Shown here piece after piece: positions 9,367 through 18,641 of a stretch of 64,000 nt of DNA (positions are counted from its first letter, which is position 1; each line of letters opens with the position of its first letter). The notes under the pieces are model-generated. The model was not told where the DNA came from and did not search any database. It worked only from the letters and a program-made list of their open reading frames with translations. Both the position numbers and the translations under genes were made by a program. The stretch is from contig JBBCIY010000004.1 of the NCBI GenBank assembly GCA_037189645.1, positions 62,001 to 126,000 on the forward strand. Direction: 5' to 3'. Origin of the DNA: Taishania sp037189645 (GTDB lineage: Bacteria > Bacteroidota > Bacteroidia > Flavobacteriales_D > Crocinitomicaceae).

Positions 9367-10521
9367 ATGCAGAAAAAAACAGGTGTAGCAGTTTTAGGGT
9401 CAACAGGTTCTATCGGAACCCAGGCCCTAGAAGTCATTGAAGCATATCCGGAAAAATTCGATTTACAGGTTATAACCGCAGGAAAAAATGGAGACCTGCT
9501 GATCGAACAGGCGATCAGATACCAGCCCAATAGCGTTGTGATCACGGATGAGGCCCAGTACAAGACCGTGAAGGATGCGCTTTGGGAACACGATATTCAT
9601 GTTTACTGTGGTGAAGAAGCGCTTTGCCAGGTGGTGGAATCAACAGCAGTCGATATTGTGCTGACCGCTTTGGTGGGCTATGCCGGGCTAAAGCCAACAT
9701 TACATGCCATCCGGGCAAAGAAAAACATTGCACTGGCAAACAAAGAAACGCTGGTTGTTGCAGGAGAGCTGGTTACTTCCGAGGCACAGAAAAACGGTGT
9801 GAACATCTATCCTGTTGATTCGGAACATTCGGCTATTTTCCAATGCCTGGTCGGAGAATTCCACAATAAGATCGAAAAGATCTATCTGACAGCCTCTGGG
9901 GGTCCGTTCCGCGGATTCACACAGAAGCAGCTAGCTACCGTAACGAAAGTGCAGGCGCTGAAACATCCGAACTGGGACATGGGGGCGAAAATCACGATCG
10001 ATTCGGCTACGCTGATGAACAAAGGACTGGAGGTCATTGAGGCAAAATGGCTGTTCGGACTGAACCCCGGACAAATTGATGTGATCGTGCATCCGCAATC
10101 AATTATCCACTCACTGGTACAGTTTGAGGACGGCAGTATGAAAGCCCAGATGGGATTGCCGGACATGAAGCTGCCGATCCAGTTTGCGCTGACTTATCCG
10201 CAACGTTGGAAGACGGATTTTCCCCGCTTTAATTTCCTGGATTATCCGCAACTGACTTTCCAGCAACCCGACAGACAACTTTTCAAAAACCTGGATTTAG
10301 CGTATCAGGCAATGGAAAAAGGCGGAACGGCGGCCTGTGCACTGAATGCCGCCAACGAAGTTGCTGTGCAGGCATTTTTAGATGACAAGATCGGGTTCCT
10401 GGATATTGCGGAGGTCAACGAACGAGTAATGAATGAAATTCCGGTTACTTTCAAACCGGAACTGGAAGATTATGTGCGGGTAGACAGGGAAAGCCGGGAG
10501 GCGGCATTCAACAGGCTGTAA
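9367..10521 (+). CDS. dxr: 1-deoxy-D-xylulose 5-phosphate reductoisomerase
   Basis: A 384-residue enzyme of the MEP isoprenoid pathway that converts DXP to MEP with NADPH and a divalent metal. Visible: the nucleotide-binding GSTGSIG (residues 11-17), NKETLVVAGEL, the active-site block PVDSEHSAIFQCL, LTASGGPFR, MGAKITIDSATLMNKGLE and the C-terminal GGTAACALNAANEVAVQAFL. The frame can be extended to a GTG at 9343, but the ATG at 9367 gives the standard N-terminus and follows a TAnnTTTG box. Complete and normal in length. Confidence 0.95.
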   Translation: MQKKTGVAVLGSTGSIGTQALEVIEAYPEKFDLQVITAGKNGDLLIEQAIRYQPNSVVITDEAQYKTVKDALWEHDIHVYCGEEALCQVVESTAVDIVLTALVGYAGLKPTLHAIRAKKNIALANKETLVVAGELVTSEAQKNGVNIYPVDSEHSAIFQCLVGEFHNKIEKIYLTASGGPFRGFTQKQLATVTKVQALKHPNWDMGAKITIDSATLMNKGLEVIEAKWLFGLNPGQIDVIVHPQSIIHSLVQFEDGSMKAQMGLPDMKLPIQFALTYPQRWKTDFPRFNFLDYPQLTFQQPDRQLFKNLDLAYQAMEKGGTAACALNAANEVAVQAFLDDKIGFLDIAEVNERVMNEIPVTFKPELEDYVRVDRESREAAFNRL

Positions 10522-10759
10522 TTCTTTTCTGATTCCTGATAACCCCATAAAAACCCGGAACAGGCCGGATTCAAAAAAATAGTTAAATCTGAAGCAGGAA
10601 AAATGACTGTTTTTTTTCAAAAATACCAACAAGGAAAACCCAGGAACATATTTATCAGCTGATTCCGATGATCCCGGAACCGTTATCATCAACCGGAACG
10701 GCAAAAGAGATGGTTGCGCTTTTTGAACACCCATTTTACTTTTTGTCAGACAAATTCAC

Positions 10760-10767
10760 TATTTTTG
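10760..10767 (+). promoter_or_regulatory. -7 promoter box for the lipoprotein gene
   Basis: TATTTTTG fits TAnnTTTG and lies 14 nt before the ATG at 10782. It marks the likely promoter within the 260-bp gap after dxr; the rest of the gap shows no gene. Confidence 0.4.
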
Positions 10768-10781
10768 AGAAAACGTTTTGT

Positions 10782-11666
10782 ATGAAAATCATATTGTTTG
10801 TTCCTCTTGTCTTCGCTCTTTTATTGTCGGCCTGCGGGCTGAAATATACCCCGACGGAAACCCGTGAAGATGTGGCAGTGAACAGGAAAAACAGTGTGAG
10901 CCAATACATCCGGGATTCGTACAAAGATTCCTCTGCCGTTTACCAGTCACTGGTATTTGCTCCTCCGACACTGATAAAACCCTATCATCACCGCCAGCTG
11001 GATTCATTGTATGAAATAAAATATGACAATGAGCAAAGAGGACGGTTTGACAAAGACCTGGAACAAAAGATCAACAACCAGAAGATCGTCGTTGCCAACA
11101 GCAATGAAAAGATCCAGTATATTGAGCATCACATATACAGCATCCAGACGGAAGGGACATCCAATGTTTACTACGCCGATATCCACTTCGATTCCAAAAG
11201 CAATATCTCACAGTTTACGATCACCCAGACCTACCAGTTTCCTTCGAACCTGCTGGCCATATTCAAATCTTATGTGACCCGTGAATCGATCATCTTTCCA
11301 AACTACGGACCGACAAATGAAGAGCTGGATTTTTATGAATTCTTTGAAAGCGAGTTGTCGCGAAGGCCTTCTTATGAGCAGAATGAATTCATGACCAACA
11401 TGCTGAGTGTTTTTTTACTTGCAAGAAATGTGCGTTCATTGGAAACAAAATTACTGTTACAGCACCTTTCGGTCATTCAGGCCGAAAACCGCCAATACAG
11501 CTCACAGGTAGATGTATTTCACAATGTGAATGGCATCTGGGAAGAGGACGAACTGTTGAGGTATGAAGTGAACTTTACAACTCCTGCGGGTACATTCAAC
11601 GGGATTTTCAGTCCTTATTTCGAGCCGATCTCTCTGGATAAGGTACAGACAACTTCCACCAATTAA
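10782..11666 (+). CDS. Putative lipoprotein of unknown function
   Basis: 294 residues. MKIILFVPLVFALLLSAC is a lipoprotein signal with the lipobox LSAC (Cys18), followed by GLKYTPTE. No known domain was recognised. The mature part is hydrophilic and mixed alpha/beta, with a charged central segment (about 80-115) and a C-terminal beta-rich end (YEVNFTTPAGTFNGIFSPYF). The frame continues upstream to 10668, but the ATG at 10782 starts exactly at the signal sequence and follows a -7 box. It probably sits on the outer or inner membrane. It converges on the T9SS cargo gene. Confidence 0.75.
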   Translation: MKIILFVPLVFALLLSACGLKYTPTETREDVAVNRKNSVSQYIRDSYKDSSAVYQSLVFAPPTLIKPYHHRQLDSLYEIKYDNEQRGRFDKDLEQKINNQKIVVANSNEKIQYIEHHIYSIQTEGTSNVYYADIHFDSKSNISQFTITQTYQFPSNLLAIFKSYVTRESIIFPNYGPTNEELDFYEFFESELSRRPSYEQNEFMTNMLSVFLLARNVRSLETKLLLQHLSVIQAENRQYSSQVDVFHNVNGIWEEDELLRYEVNFTTPAGTFNGIFSPYFEPISLDKVQTTSTN

Positions 11667-11686
11667 CGGCAGGAATTAATTAACCT

Positions 11687-13096
11687 TTAGTTCTTCTTTA
11701 CTACTGTTCCGTCAGAGTAGATGTAAATTTTTATCCCGTTGTAATGCTCATCAACAGTCTGCCCCATCAGGTTGACCACCTTCGACAGCGTTTTACCTGT
11801 ACCGTCTCCTGAATTATCAATGGACAGGATCTGTGACCGTTTCTCATTTCCGTCTAAATCGACAGATACAACCTGGTAGTAATTTTCCTGGTACCTGTAA
11901 TTGTCATCCGTTACGTGGTAATTCCTGTCCGAATTAAACACCCCTTCACTGTAAATCGTGCGGATGGTTGTCCAGTCTGTTCCGTTCATGCTTCTGTTCA
12001 CCTTGTAATGAGAAACATTCATTTCATGGTCAACTGTCCAGAAAAGCCTGTTTTGCCCCTGTTTATTTTCCCCGGAAAACGATAAGATGTTGCCCAACAC
12101 AACAATATCACAGTCTGTAGTAGCAGAACCTCCGGTTTGCGCAAAGCTGATGTAACCCGGATCCCCGTCATAATTGGTAATCATCACCACATACGTTTGC
12201 CCGGCTACTGCCGGCGGAGGAGTGGACTCACCAATACAGCTTGTGTTGCTCAAAAAGCTTCCTCCCTGTACTCCAAGCCCGACGGTTTCCACCGCGTCTA
12301 TATCATAACCGGACTGAATCGGAGCAGCTCCTGCTTCAATAGCCGTACATGCCGTTACCGGGTCTGAGAACGGCCCCCACATCACAAAATCAACATCAAT
12401 GCCTGATCCACTATTATCTTCCTGGGAAATTGTCAGCTGAAGATTTCCTCCCGTTTCAATTTCCATGTAGTACCAAACCGGGTTGGGGGTCATGGATACA
12501 CATCCGTACGCCGGGCCCGCCTGGGCAGAAGCAACCCCTGTGATATTCGGAAACAGGATATTGGCATCCGTACAGAATGGTTCGGCATCGTCACAGATCT
12601 GCCCTCCTGGCTGTGCTGTTTCCGGTGGAGTCGTACAGGTCCTGGAAACCGTAAATGCTCCTGTAGAGGTATTCGACGTGCTCCAGTGAGCAATGTAGAC
12701 GTAATAGGTAACTCCATTCGTTGCCAGAAAGGTATACGATTCGGTTCCGCCGCTGAGACCACTGTCCTGGCAGGAAAGATTCGTAAGGGATCCGCATGAA
12801 CCTGAATAGATGACCATCTCATGATCCCAGCCGCTTGCTGTGGAAGAAATCGTAGTGGACTGGCCATCCCCGGTAAAACTGTACCATGCACCATACCGGG
12901 AAGCGCAACTGGCAGGATCAACAGGACCCTGAACCGCGCCTACAGTCGTTCCCGCAAGATTGCTGGTGCCACACGGCAACACAGTAGCATCAGCACAGGC
13001 ATCATTGGGCGGCTGTGCCAGTGCAGACAATTGAATGAACAAAAGAAATGAACAAAAAAGCACTAATTGCTTCCGATACTCTGCCTGCCCTCTCAT
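11687..13096 (-). CDS. Secreted protein with T9SS type A-like sorting tail
   Basis: 469 residues with a signal peptide (about residues 1-27, ending ALAQ). Mature part: PPNDACADATVLPCG opens a cysteine-containing beta-sandwich repeat found in many Bacteroidota surface proteins. A second copy starts near residue 165 with ICDDAEPFCTDANILFP. A fibronectin-like segment (LFWTVDHEMNVSHYKVNRSMNGTDW) precedes the C-terminal tail KVVNLMGQTVDEHYNG...IYSDGTVVKKN, which resembles T9SS type A C-terminal signals. The predicted route is Sec to the periplasm, then T9SS to the cell surface or medium. Binding target unknown. The gene downstream of 13131-13436 on the same strand, with a 34-bp gap. Confidence 0.8.
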   Translation of the reverse strand: MRGQAEYRKQLVLFCSFLLFIQLSALAQPPNDACADATVLPCGTSNLAGTTVGAVQGPVDPASCASRYGAWYSFTGDGQSTTISSTASGWDHEMVIYSGSCGSLTNLSCQDSGLSGGTESYTFLATNGVTYYVYIAHWSTSNTSTGAFTVSRTCTTPPETAQPGGQICDDAEPFCTDANILFPNITGVASAQAGPAYGCVSMTPNPVWYYMEIETGGNLQLTISQEDNSGSGIDVDFVMWGPFSDPVTACTAIEAGAAPIQSGYDIDAVETVGLGVQGGSFLSNTSCIGESTPPPAVAGQTYVVMITNYDGDPGYISFAQTGGSATTDCDIVVLGNILSFSGENKQGQNRLFWTVDHEMNVSHYKVNRSMNGTDWTTIRTIYSEGVFNSDRNYHVTDDNYRYQENYYQVVSVDLDGNEKRSQILSIDNSGDGTGKTLSKVVNLMGQTVDEHYNGIKIYIYSDGTVVKKN

Positions 13097-13130
13097 AGCT
13101 ATTATTTTTTAGGTGATGACTTACTTTTTA

Positions 13131-13436
13131 TCAATCGACGGTTTTAAAATCCTGCAGGACAAGTCCTCCCTCTTCGGTCAGATACGCCGATAGATGGTCG
13201 CTGGAAATTTCCTGGCGGCACTCAATTACAAACAATCGTGTTTCCTCTGAAAAATTAAACTTTAACAGCTTATTTTCTCCTGAATTGAAAAACGGGTAAA
13301 CGTAATCGCCCATCACCTGCTTTCCTGCCCGGGCATCATCGACGTTTTCAATGGAAAAGGTGTATTTATGGTTTTGGGAAAATCCGTCTGTGATACACAG
13401 GAATAAAAGGAAACAACCCAGTATTAGCTTTTTCAT
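13131..13436 (-). CDS. Small secreted protein of unknown function
   Basis: 101 residues with a clear signal peptide (MKKLILGCFLLFLCITDGFSQ). The mature 80 residues (NHKYTFSIENVDDARAGKQ...) look like one compact alpha/beta domain. No family was recognised. It is 34 bp upstream of the T9SS cargo gene on the same strand, so the two are probably co-transcribed, and it may be a partner or processing aid for the larger secreted protein (inference only). Confidence 0.65.
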   Translation of the reverse strand: MKKLILGCFLLFLCITDGFSQNHKYTFSIENVDDARAGKQVMGDYVYPFFNSGENKLLKFNFSEETRLFVIECRQEISSDHLSAYLTEEGGLVLQDFKTVD

Positions 13437-13679
13437 AAGATGATCGTATTTCTTTTGTTACACAAGTTCGAAAATAAGTGAATTTTGTGGAAATTTATTA
13501 TTTTCTTAACACATTAAAAAACTAAACCGATTTAGTGACTTGTTTTAGGGTATTCTGATCGAAAATTAACAACTTCGGGAAAAACGGTACGGTTTGTCGA
13601 TAAAATCCCCCGATTCAACCATTCACCACAATGTTTTAACCACTGATAAATTCTTTTTATCTCATGAACTCCGAATAAG

Positions 13680-13687
13680 TACTTTTG
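13680..13687 (+). promoter_or_regulatory. -7 promoter box for the receptor/GLPGLI operon
   Basis: TACTTTTG fits TAnnTTTG and is 20 nt before the ATG of the outer-membrane receptor gene, in the 271-bp divergent region after 13436. Confidence 0.45.
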
Positions 13688-13707
13688 TTTCGGTAATTTG
13701 ACTGGAC

Positions 13708-16455
13708 ATGTTAAACAGATTTTTAATAGTAGTTGCGATCATGCTCTTATCACAGGTAAGCTACGGGCAGGAAATGCGCATTTCGGGAGCAGTGGTGGAT
13801 ACAAATGGTACAACCCCGCTTCCCAACACGATCGCAATGGCGGTAAGAATGAAAGATTCCCTGCTTTTAGGCTTCGACAGGGCTGATAAAGACGGGCGTT
13901 TTGAGCTGAAATTACCAATGGATACTTTCACGCTGGTCATTTCTCATCCCAAATACGATGAGCGCACTTACTATGTAGTGGGAAGCCCGGAAAACCTGGA
14001 GATAGATATTCCTGCAATCAAGATGTATGACAGGGCCACGGAAATAGATGAAATGGTGATTTACGCCTACAAAGATCCCATTTATTTTAAGGGAGATACA
14101 CTTGTCTACATTGCGGACTCCTTCAAGGTAGGGCCGAATGCAGTGGTAGAAGACCTGTTAAAAAAATTACCCGGAATAGAAGTCGACCAGGACGGGAAGA
14201 TCAAATCCCAGGGGCAGGAGATCACAAAAGTGCTGGTTGACGGGGATGAGTTTTTCGGAAGCGACCCGACCATCGCTACAAAAAACCTGGGGGCAAATGC
14301 CATTGAGACCGTCGAAATCTATGAAAAGAACGATGTTGGCCAGTTCGGAAGCGAGGACAAGATAAAAGTTCTTGACCTCAAGCTGAAAGACGACGCTAAA
14401 AAAGGGTATTTCGGAAAAGTATCCGGAGCATCCGATTTCGGCCTCGCGGATAAGAACAGGCCTTTCTATGAGGGAGAGCTACTTTTCAACCGGTTCAACA
14501 GTACTCAGAAGTTGTCTGTATTCGCCCTGGGAACCAACACTCCTCGTTCCAACTTCGGATGGGGTGACGTAAACCGGTTCGGGCTCGATAATGAATCCGC
14601 TGACGGAAACCCGTTCAATCCTTTTGAAAACAACAACGCGAACGGTATTCCGAGAACATTGAAAGCAGGGATCTATTTCTCCGATAAGATCGGGAAGAAG
14701 AAAAACACCAAGATCGGGTTCAATTATACCTATTACAATACCGAGCTGCGGGCCTATTCAGGCAGCAGGACACAATTCTTCCTGGCGGATACGACGTATT
14801 TTACGGACGATTCCACCAATAACCTGTCCAGAAATGAAAGCCATGTTATCAACTTTACACTGGATTCCCAATTGGATTCCCTGACAAATCTTGTTGTAAA
14901 GCCTTCATTCCGGGTAGATAAAGGATTAACCGATAACAATACCCTGACAAATTACATCGGTGAAGACAGCATCCCATCGTTGCAGACCTTTGCCAACAAC
15001 AAAAACAAATCAACCGGCCTGGACGGAGCACTGACACTGGGGTTAACCCGGAAGTTCATGAAACCCCGGCGGGAAGTAAAACTCGATTATTATTTCAATT
15101 ACATTGACAATAAAACGGACGGAAACCTGCTGACCCGATCGGCCTTCCCGATGATGCCTGTTCTGAATGACACAGTGGACCAGTCAAAGAGCAATTACAA
15201 CTCTTCCATGACCAACAACGTCTTTGCTTCCTATACAGAACCGTTAGGCCCTCTGTTCAAAGGTACAGTCATGTACAATTATAAAACGGAGAACCTGGAC
15301 CAGGACAGAGCTACGTATGACTTTTCCAACGGATCTTACTCCGATTACCGCGCTGACCTGTCCAACATCTTTGAAACAAACAGGAATGAGCACAAAGCAG
15401 GATTGAAGTTCCAGTTTGACAAGACCAAGCACATGGCCTTTGTACGTGTAGATGTCCGGAACGTAGACATCGCCAATATCAACCTGGTGAACAACAACAG
15501 CATTCACCAGAATATCACGAACATCTTACCAAGCGCACGCTACCAGTTCAGACCAAGCATGAGCAAGCAGTTCCAGGTTACCTATAACACTTATTCCAAC
15601 CAGCCGGCGATCAATGACTTGCAGCCGGTACAGGACAACTCCAACCCAAACAGGCTGAAAGTCGGAAACCCGGACTTGCTGCCGAATTACGGACACAGCC
15701 TGAATGCCTGGTTCAATTCCTGGAACCCGATGAAAGGAAGCTTTATCTGGGCAGGAACGAATCTTTACCTGGACAACAACGCGTTTGCAAGCTCCACAAC
15801 ATACAATCAATTCGGGCAGATGGTAACGCAAACGGTCAATGTTGACGGTAACTTCTACGGAAGCGTATACGGAGGGGCAGGTATCCCGATCAAAGGAAAA
15901 ACAATCCAGGTGCATCCTAATCTCGTTGCCGGGTACAACCATTACTCCAATTTCATCAATAATGAGAAGAACATCACCGACAACATCAACATCGGTGGAG
16001 GTGGAGAATTCCGTTTCCAGTGGGATTCCCTTGAGTTCAATATCGGTGGACGCTACGACTGGAACAGCCCGAAAAGCTCTTTAAGCACGGCATCCAATAC
16101 TCCTTATGGTGTACAGATTTACAACGGGCGCGTTACCTGGAGATTGCCGCTCGGCTTCCAGATCAAATCCGATTTCCGTTATACGATCAACAGCCAGCTG
16201 GCGGAAGGGTATAACATCAATTACTTCATCTGGAATGCAGAGATCAGCAAAAACTTCCTGAAAACGGAGAACCTGATCGTCGGAGTAATCGGAAACGATA
16301 TCCTGAATCAAAACATCAATGCCGGTCGTACAGTAACCGGAAACATGGTGGTAGATAACCGGACACAGGTCATTTCCCGTTATTTCCTGCTGAAAGTAAC
16401 TTATAAGTTTAACAATAACAGAACCAGAGAAGATGAGCCGAAATTCCCTTTCTAG
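13708..16455 (+). CDS. Outer-membrane beta-barrel receptor (TonB-dependent receptor-like)
   Basis: 915 residues. A signal peptide (MLNRFLIVVAIMLLSQVSYGQ) is followed by a carboxypeptidase-regulatory-like beta-sandwich (about 24-100), a plug-like domain (about 115-215, with EDLLKKLPGIEVDQDGKI and ITKVLVDGDEFFGSDP) and a long beta-barrel rich in alternating aromatic residues that ends in KVTYKFNNNRT...KFPF. This is the 'outer membrane beta-barrel family' type that in Bacteroidota is often paired with a GLPGLI protein, as here: the next gene starts inside its last codons. The substrate is unknown. No SusD partner is nearby, so it is not a classical glycan-uptake pair. Confidence 0.85.
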   Translation: MLNRFLIVVAIMLLSQVSYGQEMRISGAVVDTNGTTPLPNTIAMAVRMKDSLLLGFDRADKDGRFELKLPMDTFTLVISHPKYDERTYYVVGSPENLEIDIPAIKMYDRATEIDEMVIYAYKDPIYFKGDTLVYIADSFKVGPNAVVEDLLKKLPGIEVDQDGKIKSQGQEITKVLVDGDEFFGSDPTIATKNLGANAIETVEIYEKNDVGQFGSEDKIKVLDLKLKDDAKKGYFGKVSGASDFGLADKNRPFYEGELLFNRFNSTQKLSVFALGTNTPRSNFGWGDVNRFGLDNESADGNPFNPFENNNANGIPRTLKAGIYFSDKIGKKKNTKIGFNYTYYNTELRAYSGSRTQFFLADTTYFTDDSTNNLSRNESHVINFTLDSQLDSLTNLVVKPSFRVDKGLTDNNTLTNYIGEDSIPSLQTFANNKNKSTGLDGALTLGLTRKFMKPRREVKLDYYFNYIDNKTDGNLLTRSAFPMMPVLNDTVDQSKSNYNSSMTNNVFASYTEPLGPLFKGTVMYNYKTENLDQDRATYDFSNGSYSDYRADLSNIFETNRNEHKAGLKFQFDKTKHMAFVRVDVRNVDIANINLVNNNSIHQNITNILPSARYQFRPSMSKQFQVTYNTYSNQPAINDLQPVQDNSNPNRLKVGNPDLLPNYGHSLNAWFNSWNPMKGSFIWAGTNLYLDNNAFASSTTYNQFGQMVTQTVNVDGNFYGSVYGGAGIPIKGKTIQVHPNLVAGYNHYSNFINNEKNITDNINIGGGGEFRFQWDSLEFNIGGRYDWNSPKSSLSTASNTPYGVQIYNGRVTWRLPLGFQIKSDFRYTINSQLAEGYNINYFIWNAEISKNFLKTENLIVGVIGNDILNQNINAGRTVTGNMVVDNRTQVISRYFLLKVTYKFNNNRTREDEPKFPF

Positions 16456-17170
16456 ATTAATCCTTGCTGCAGGTTGTTTCCTGCTGGCAGTTTCAAACGG
16501 ATTCGGACAGTTTGCTGAATCCGGGAAGATCACCTATGAGCGCAAGACAAACTTGCTGAAAATTCCGAATCTTCCTGATTTCTTAAAAAAAATAGCGGAG
16601 GATAAAAAATACAACATCGATGAATTTGTCCTGACCTTTAATGAAACTGGTTCCGTTTTTACTCCGAAGCCGGTAACGACAAGCAGCCCTGCGGATATGC
16701 TTTCTCCGAAAAACACGGTTTATTCAAATCACGAAACAAAAGACCGGATGACGTTGATAGACATGATGGGGAACCGGATTTTCATCCAGGATACAGTCCA
16801 TACAATTTCATGGACAATGACGGACAACACCAGGAAACTGGCCGGTTATGAATGTAAAATGGCTATTTACCGCAAAAATGATTCGACCAACCTGTATGCC
16901 TGGTACGCGGAAGAGCTTATTCCTTCTGTCGGGCCGGAAACATTCAGCGGCTTACCGGGAACAATCCTGGGACTGGCTACCGAAGACGGAAGCATCGTTT
17001 ATTTCGCCAAATCGGTAGAAATTACTGCTGTGGAAAATAAAGAACTGAACTACGAAACCGGAAAAACGAAAGTATATACAAAGCAAGGATTCGCCAACGA
17101 AATCATCAAGCAAATGGGAAATAACCCGATGGCAAAAGGGTTGATAGAAGGATTTTTCATGTGGTATTAG
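16433..17170 (+). CDS. GLPGLI family secreted protein
   Basis: 245 residues with a signal peptide (MSRNSLSRLILAAGCFLLAVSNGFGQ). The family name motif is present as GLPGTILGLATEDGSIVYFAK. An N-terminal ITYERKTN strand and a YECKMAIYRKN block also fit the Porph_ging/GLPGLI family. The start ATG overlaps the end of the receptor gene by 23 bp, indicating translational coupling. Family function is not established; members accompany TonB-type receptors and are predicted to be periplasmic or surface-exposed. A weak hairpin terminator follows. Confidence 0.88.
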   Translation: MSRNSLSRLILAAGCFLLAVSNGFGQFAESGKITYERKTNLLKIPNLPDFLKKIAEDKKYNIDEFVLTFNETGSVFTPKPVTTSSPADMLSPKNTVYSNHETKDRMTLIDMMGNRIFIQDTVHTISWTMTDNTRKLAGYECKMAIYRKNDSTNLYAWYAEELIPSVGPETFSGLPGTILGLATEDGSIVYFAKSVEITAVENKELNYETGKTKVYTKQGFANEIIKQMGNNPMAKGLIEGFFMWY

Positions 17171-17172
17171 GT

Positions 17173-17203
17173 AAACCGGCTATGCATCCTGGTTTCCTTT
17201 TTT
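17173..17203 (+). terminator. Probable terminator after the GLPGLI gene
   Basis: AAACCGG (17173-17179) pairs with CTGGTTT (17189-17195, one G.U pair) over a 9-nt loop and is followed by CCTTTTTTG. Confidence 0.45.
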
Positions 17204-17316
17204 GTTTGCAAAGATCCATAACCGGGTCTAACATCCGGCCGGACCTGCACGAAAAAAGATGCGGTTATGCAGCTTTTTGACGGAATCGTACGTCTGTGAA
17301 GAAGATACCATTACTT

Positions 17317-18624
17317 ATGAAACAACTACTATCTTTTATCTGCTGTTCCCTGCTCCCTGTCTGCCATTACGCCCAGATCTTCTATTCCAGCGGAGAAACG
17401 GTCTACATCGGCAACGGAGGAATTTTGTTCTGCAACGGAGGCATAACGCTTTCCAATGCGACACAATTTACCAACAACGGCTCCTTAACCACAACGAAAA
17501 ATTCAACGTTCAGCCAGCCGGGAAATTTTGAGATTGCTTCCGGGACAAGTGTTTCAGGAAACGGAACGTATCGTGTGGAACAGGACTGGATCAATGACGG
17601 CACGTTTAACGGAGGAAACAGCGAAGTGGAACTGTTCGGAAACACGGAACAATTCATTGCCTCTAACAACGGAACGATCACCACGTTCAACAACCTGGTG
17701 CTTACCGGGAACGGTACCGGCCTCAACAGGAGGAAATCGCTGTCAAACGCAAGCGCTGCCACCGGAAGCAACGGGATCCTTTACCTGAATGACCGGGAAC
17801 TGAATACTGCTACCTATTCTTTTACCGTTGAAAATACCGCTCCTTCAGCGATCGTGAATGCAACCACCTTTAACGACGAAGGTTTTGTAAGCAGCTTGTC
17901 AAATGGTTTTCTCATCCGTAGAACCGATCAGCCGTCCGATTACCTGTTTCCTGTCGGTTCTTCTGACGGTACACGCAGGTATCGTCCCGTGGTCATGAAC
18001 CCACATTCAGCCATCCAGCAGACCTACGAGGTAAGAATGAACAATTTTGCCGCAGACAATGAAGGATATTTTCTGTCACAGCACGAAGACATCATCGATA
18101 TTGCCAACCCGCTCTTTTTTCATTCCATTCACAGGTCGGGCGGAAATTCAGACCCGGATATTAAAATTTTCTTTGTTCCGGCAGCAGATAATGACTGGCT
18201 GAGTGTTGCCCACTGGTATCCTTCGGAGCAACAGTGGAAAGATGCCGGCAATACAACGGAAAACACCCTGCCCGATTTTAAATTTATCCAGAAAAACAAC
18301 TGGAATTTTCCCTCCGGCAGCGACCAGTATGTATTGGTGAACACGACCCATGCGTTCAGTATTCCCAATGTATTCACTCCCAACGGCGACGGGATAAACG
18401 ATGTGTTCTTTATTACTTCCACAGGACTGACCGACTTCAGGCTGTTCATTGTAAACAGATGGGGCGAAGTGGTGTTCGAAACGGATGATCCCGACCAGGG
18501 ATGGGACGGAACCTCCAACGGGAAAAAATGCAGTGACGGGGTTTACTTCTATACCCTGAAAGCCAAACAAAAAGGAAATGATATTGTAAAACACGGACAC
18601 ATTACAATAAACGGAAATAAATAA
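17317..18624 (+). CDS. Cell-surface protein with CHU_C (T9SS type B) sorting domain
   Basis: 435 residues from the ATG at 17317 (MKQLLSFICCSLLPVCHYAQ, signal peptide). An in-frame GTG at 17296 would add seven residues. The N-terminal half has repetitive short beta segments rich in Asn, Thr and Gly (GNGGILFCNGGITLSNATQFTNNG style), as in beta-helical adhesins. The C-terminal about 85 residues are a gliding-motility-associated CHU_C domain: IPNVFTPNGDGINDVF, LFIVNRWGEVVFE, GWDGTSNGKKCSDGVYFYTL, GHITI. This domain directs T9SS export and attachment. It heads a likely three-gene operon with the collagen-like and small secreted proteins. Confidence 0.85.
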   Translation: MKQLLSFICCSLLPVCHYAQIFYSSGETVYIGNGGILFCNGGITLSNATQFTNNGSLTTTKNSTFSQPGNFEIASGTSVSGNGTYRVEQDWINDGTFNGGNSEVELFGNTEQFIASNNGTITTFNNLVLTGNGTGLNRRKSLSNASAATGSNGILYLNDRELNTATYSFTVENTAPSAIVNATTFNDEGFVSSLSNGFLIRRTDQPSDYLFPVGSSDGTRRYRPVVMNPHSAIQQTYEVRMNNFAADNEGYFLSQHEDIIDIANPLFFHSIHRSGGNSDPDIKIFFVPAADNDWLSVAHWYPSEQQWKDAGNTTENTLPDFKFIQKNNWNFPSGSDQYVLVNTTHAFSIPNVFTPNGDGINDVFFITSTGLTDFRLFIVNRWGEVVFETDDPDQGWDGTSNGKKCSDGVYFYTLKAKQKGNDIVKHGHITINGNK

Positions 18625-18641
18625 CCTTAATAACAACTATT

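Noticed and set aside
10522..10781. Short frame encoding DSDDPGTVIINRNGKRDG before the lipoprotein gene
   Set aside because: It has no start codon and only about 40 codons; it could be a gene relic but there is not enough to call.
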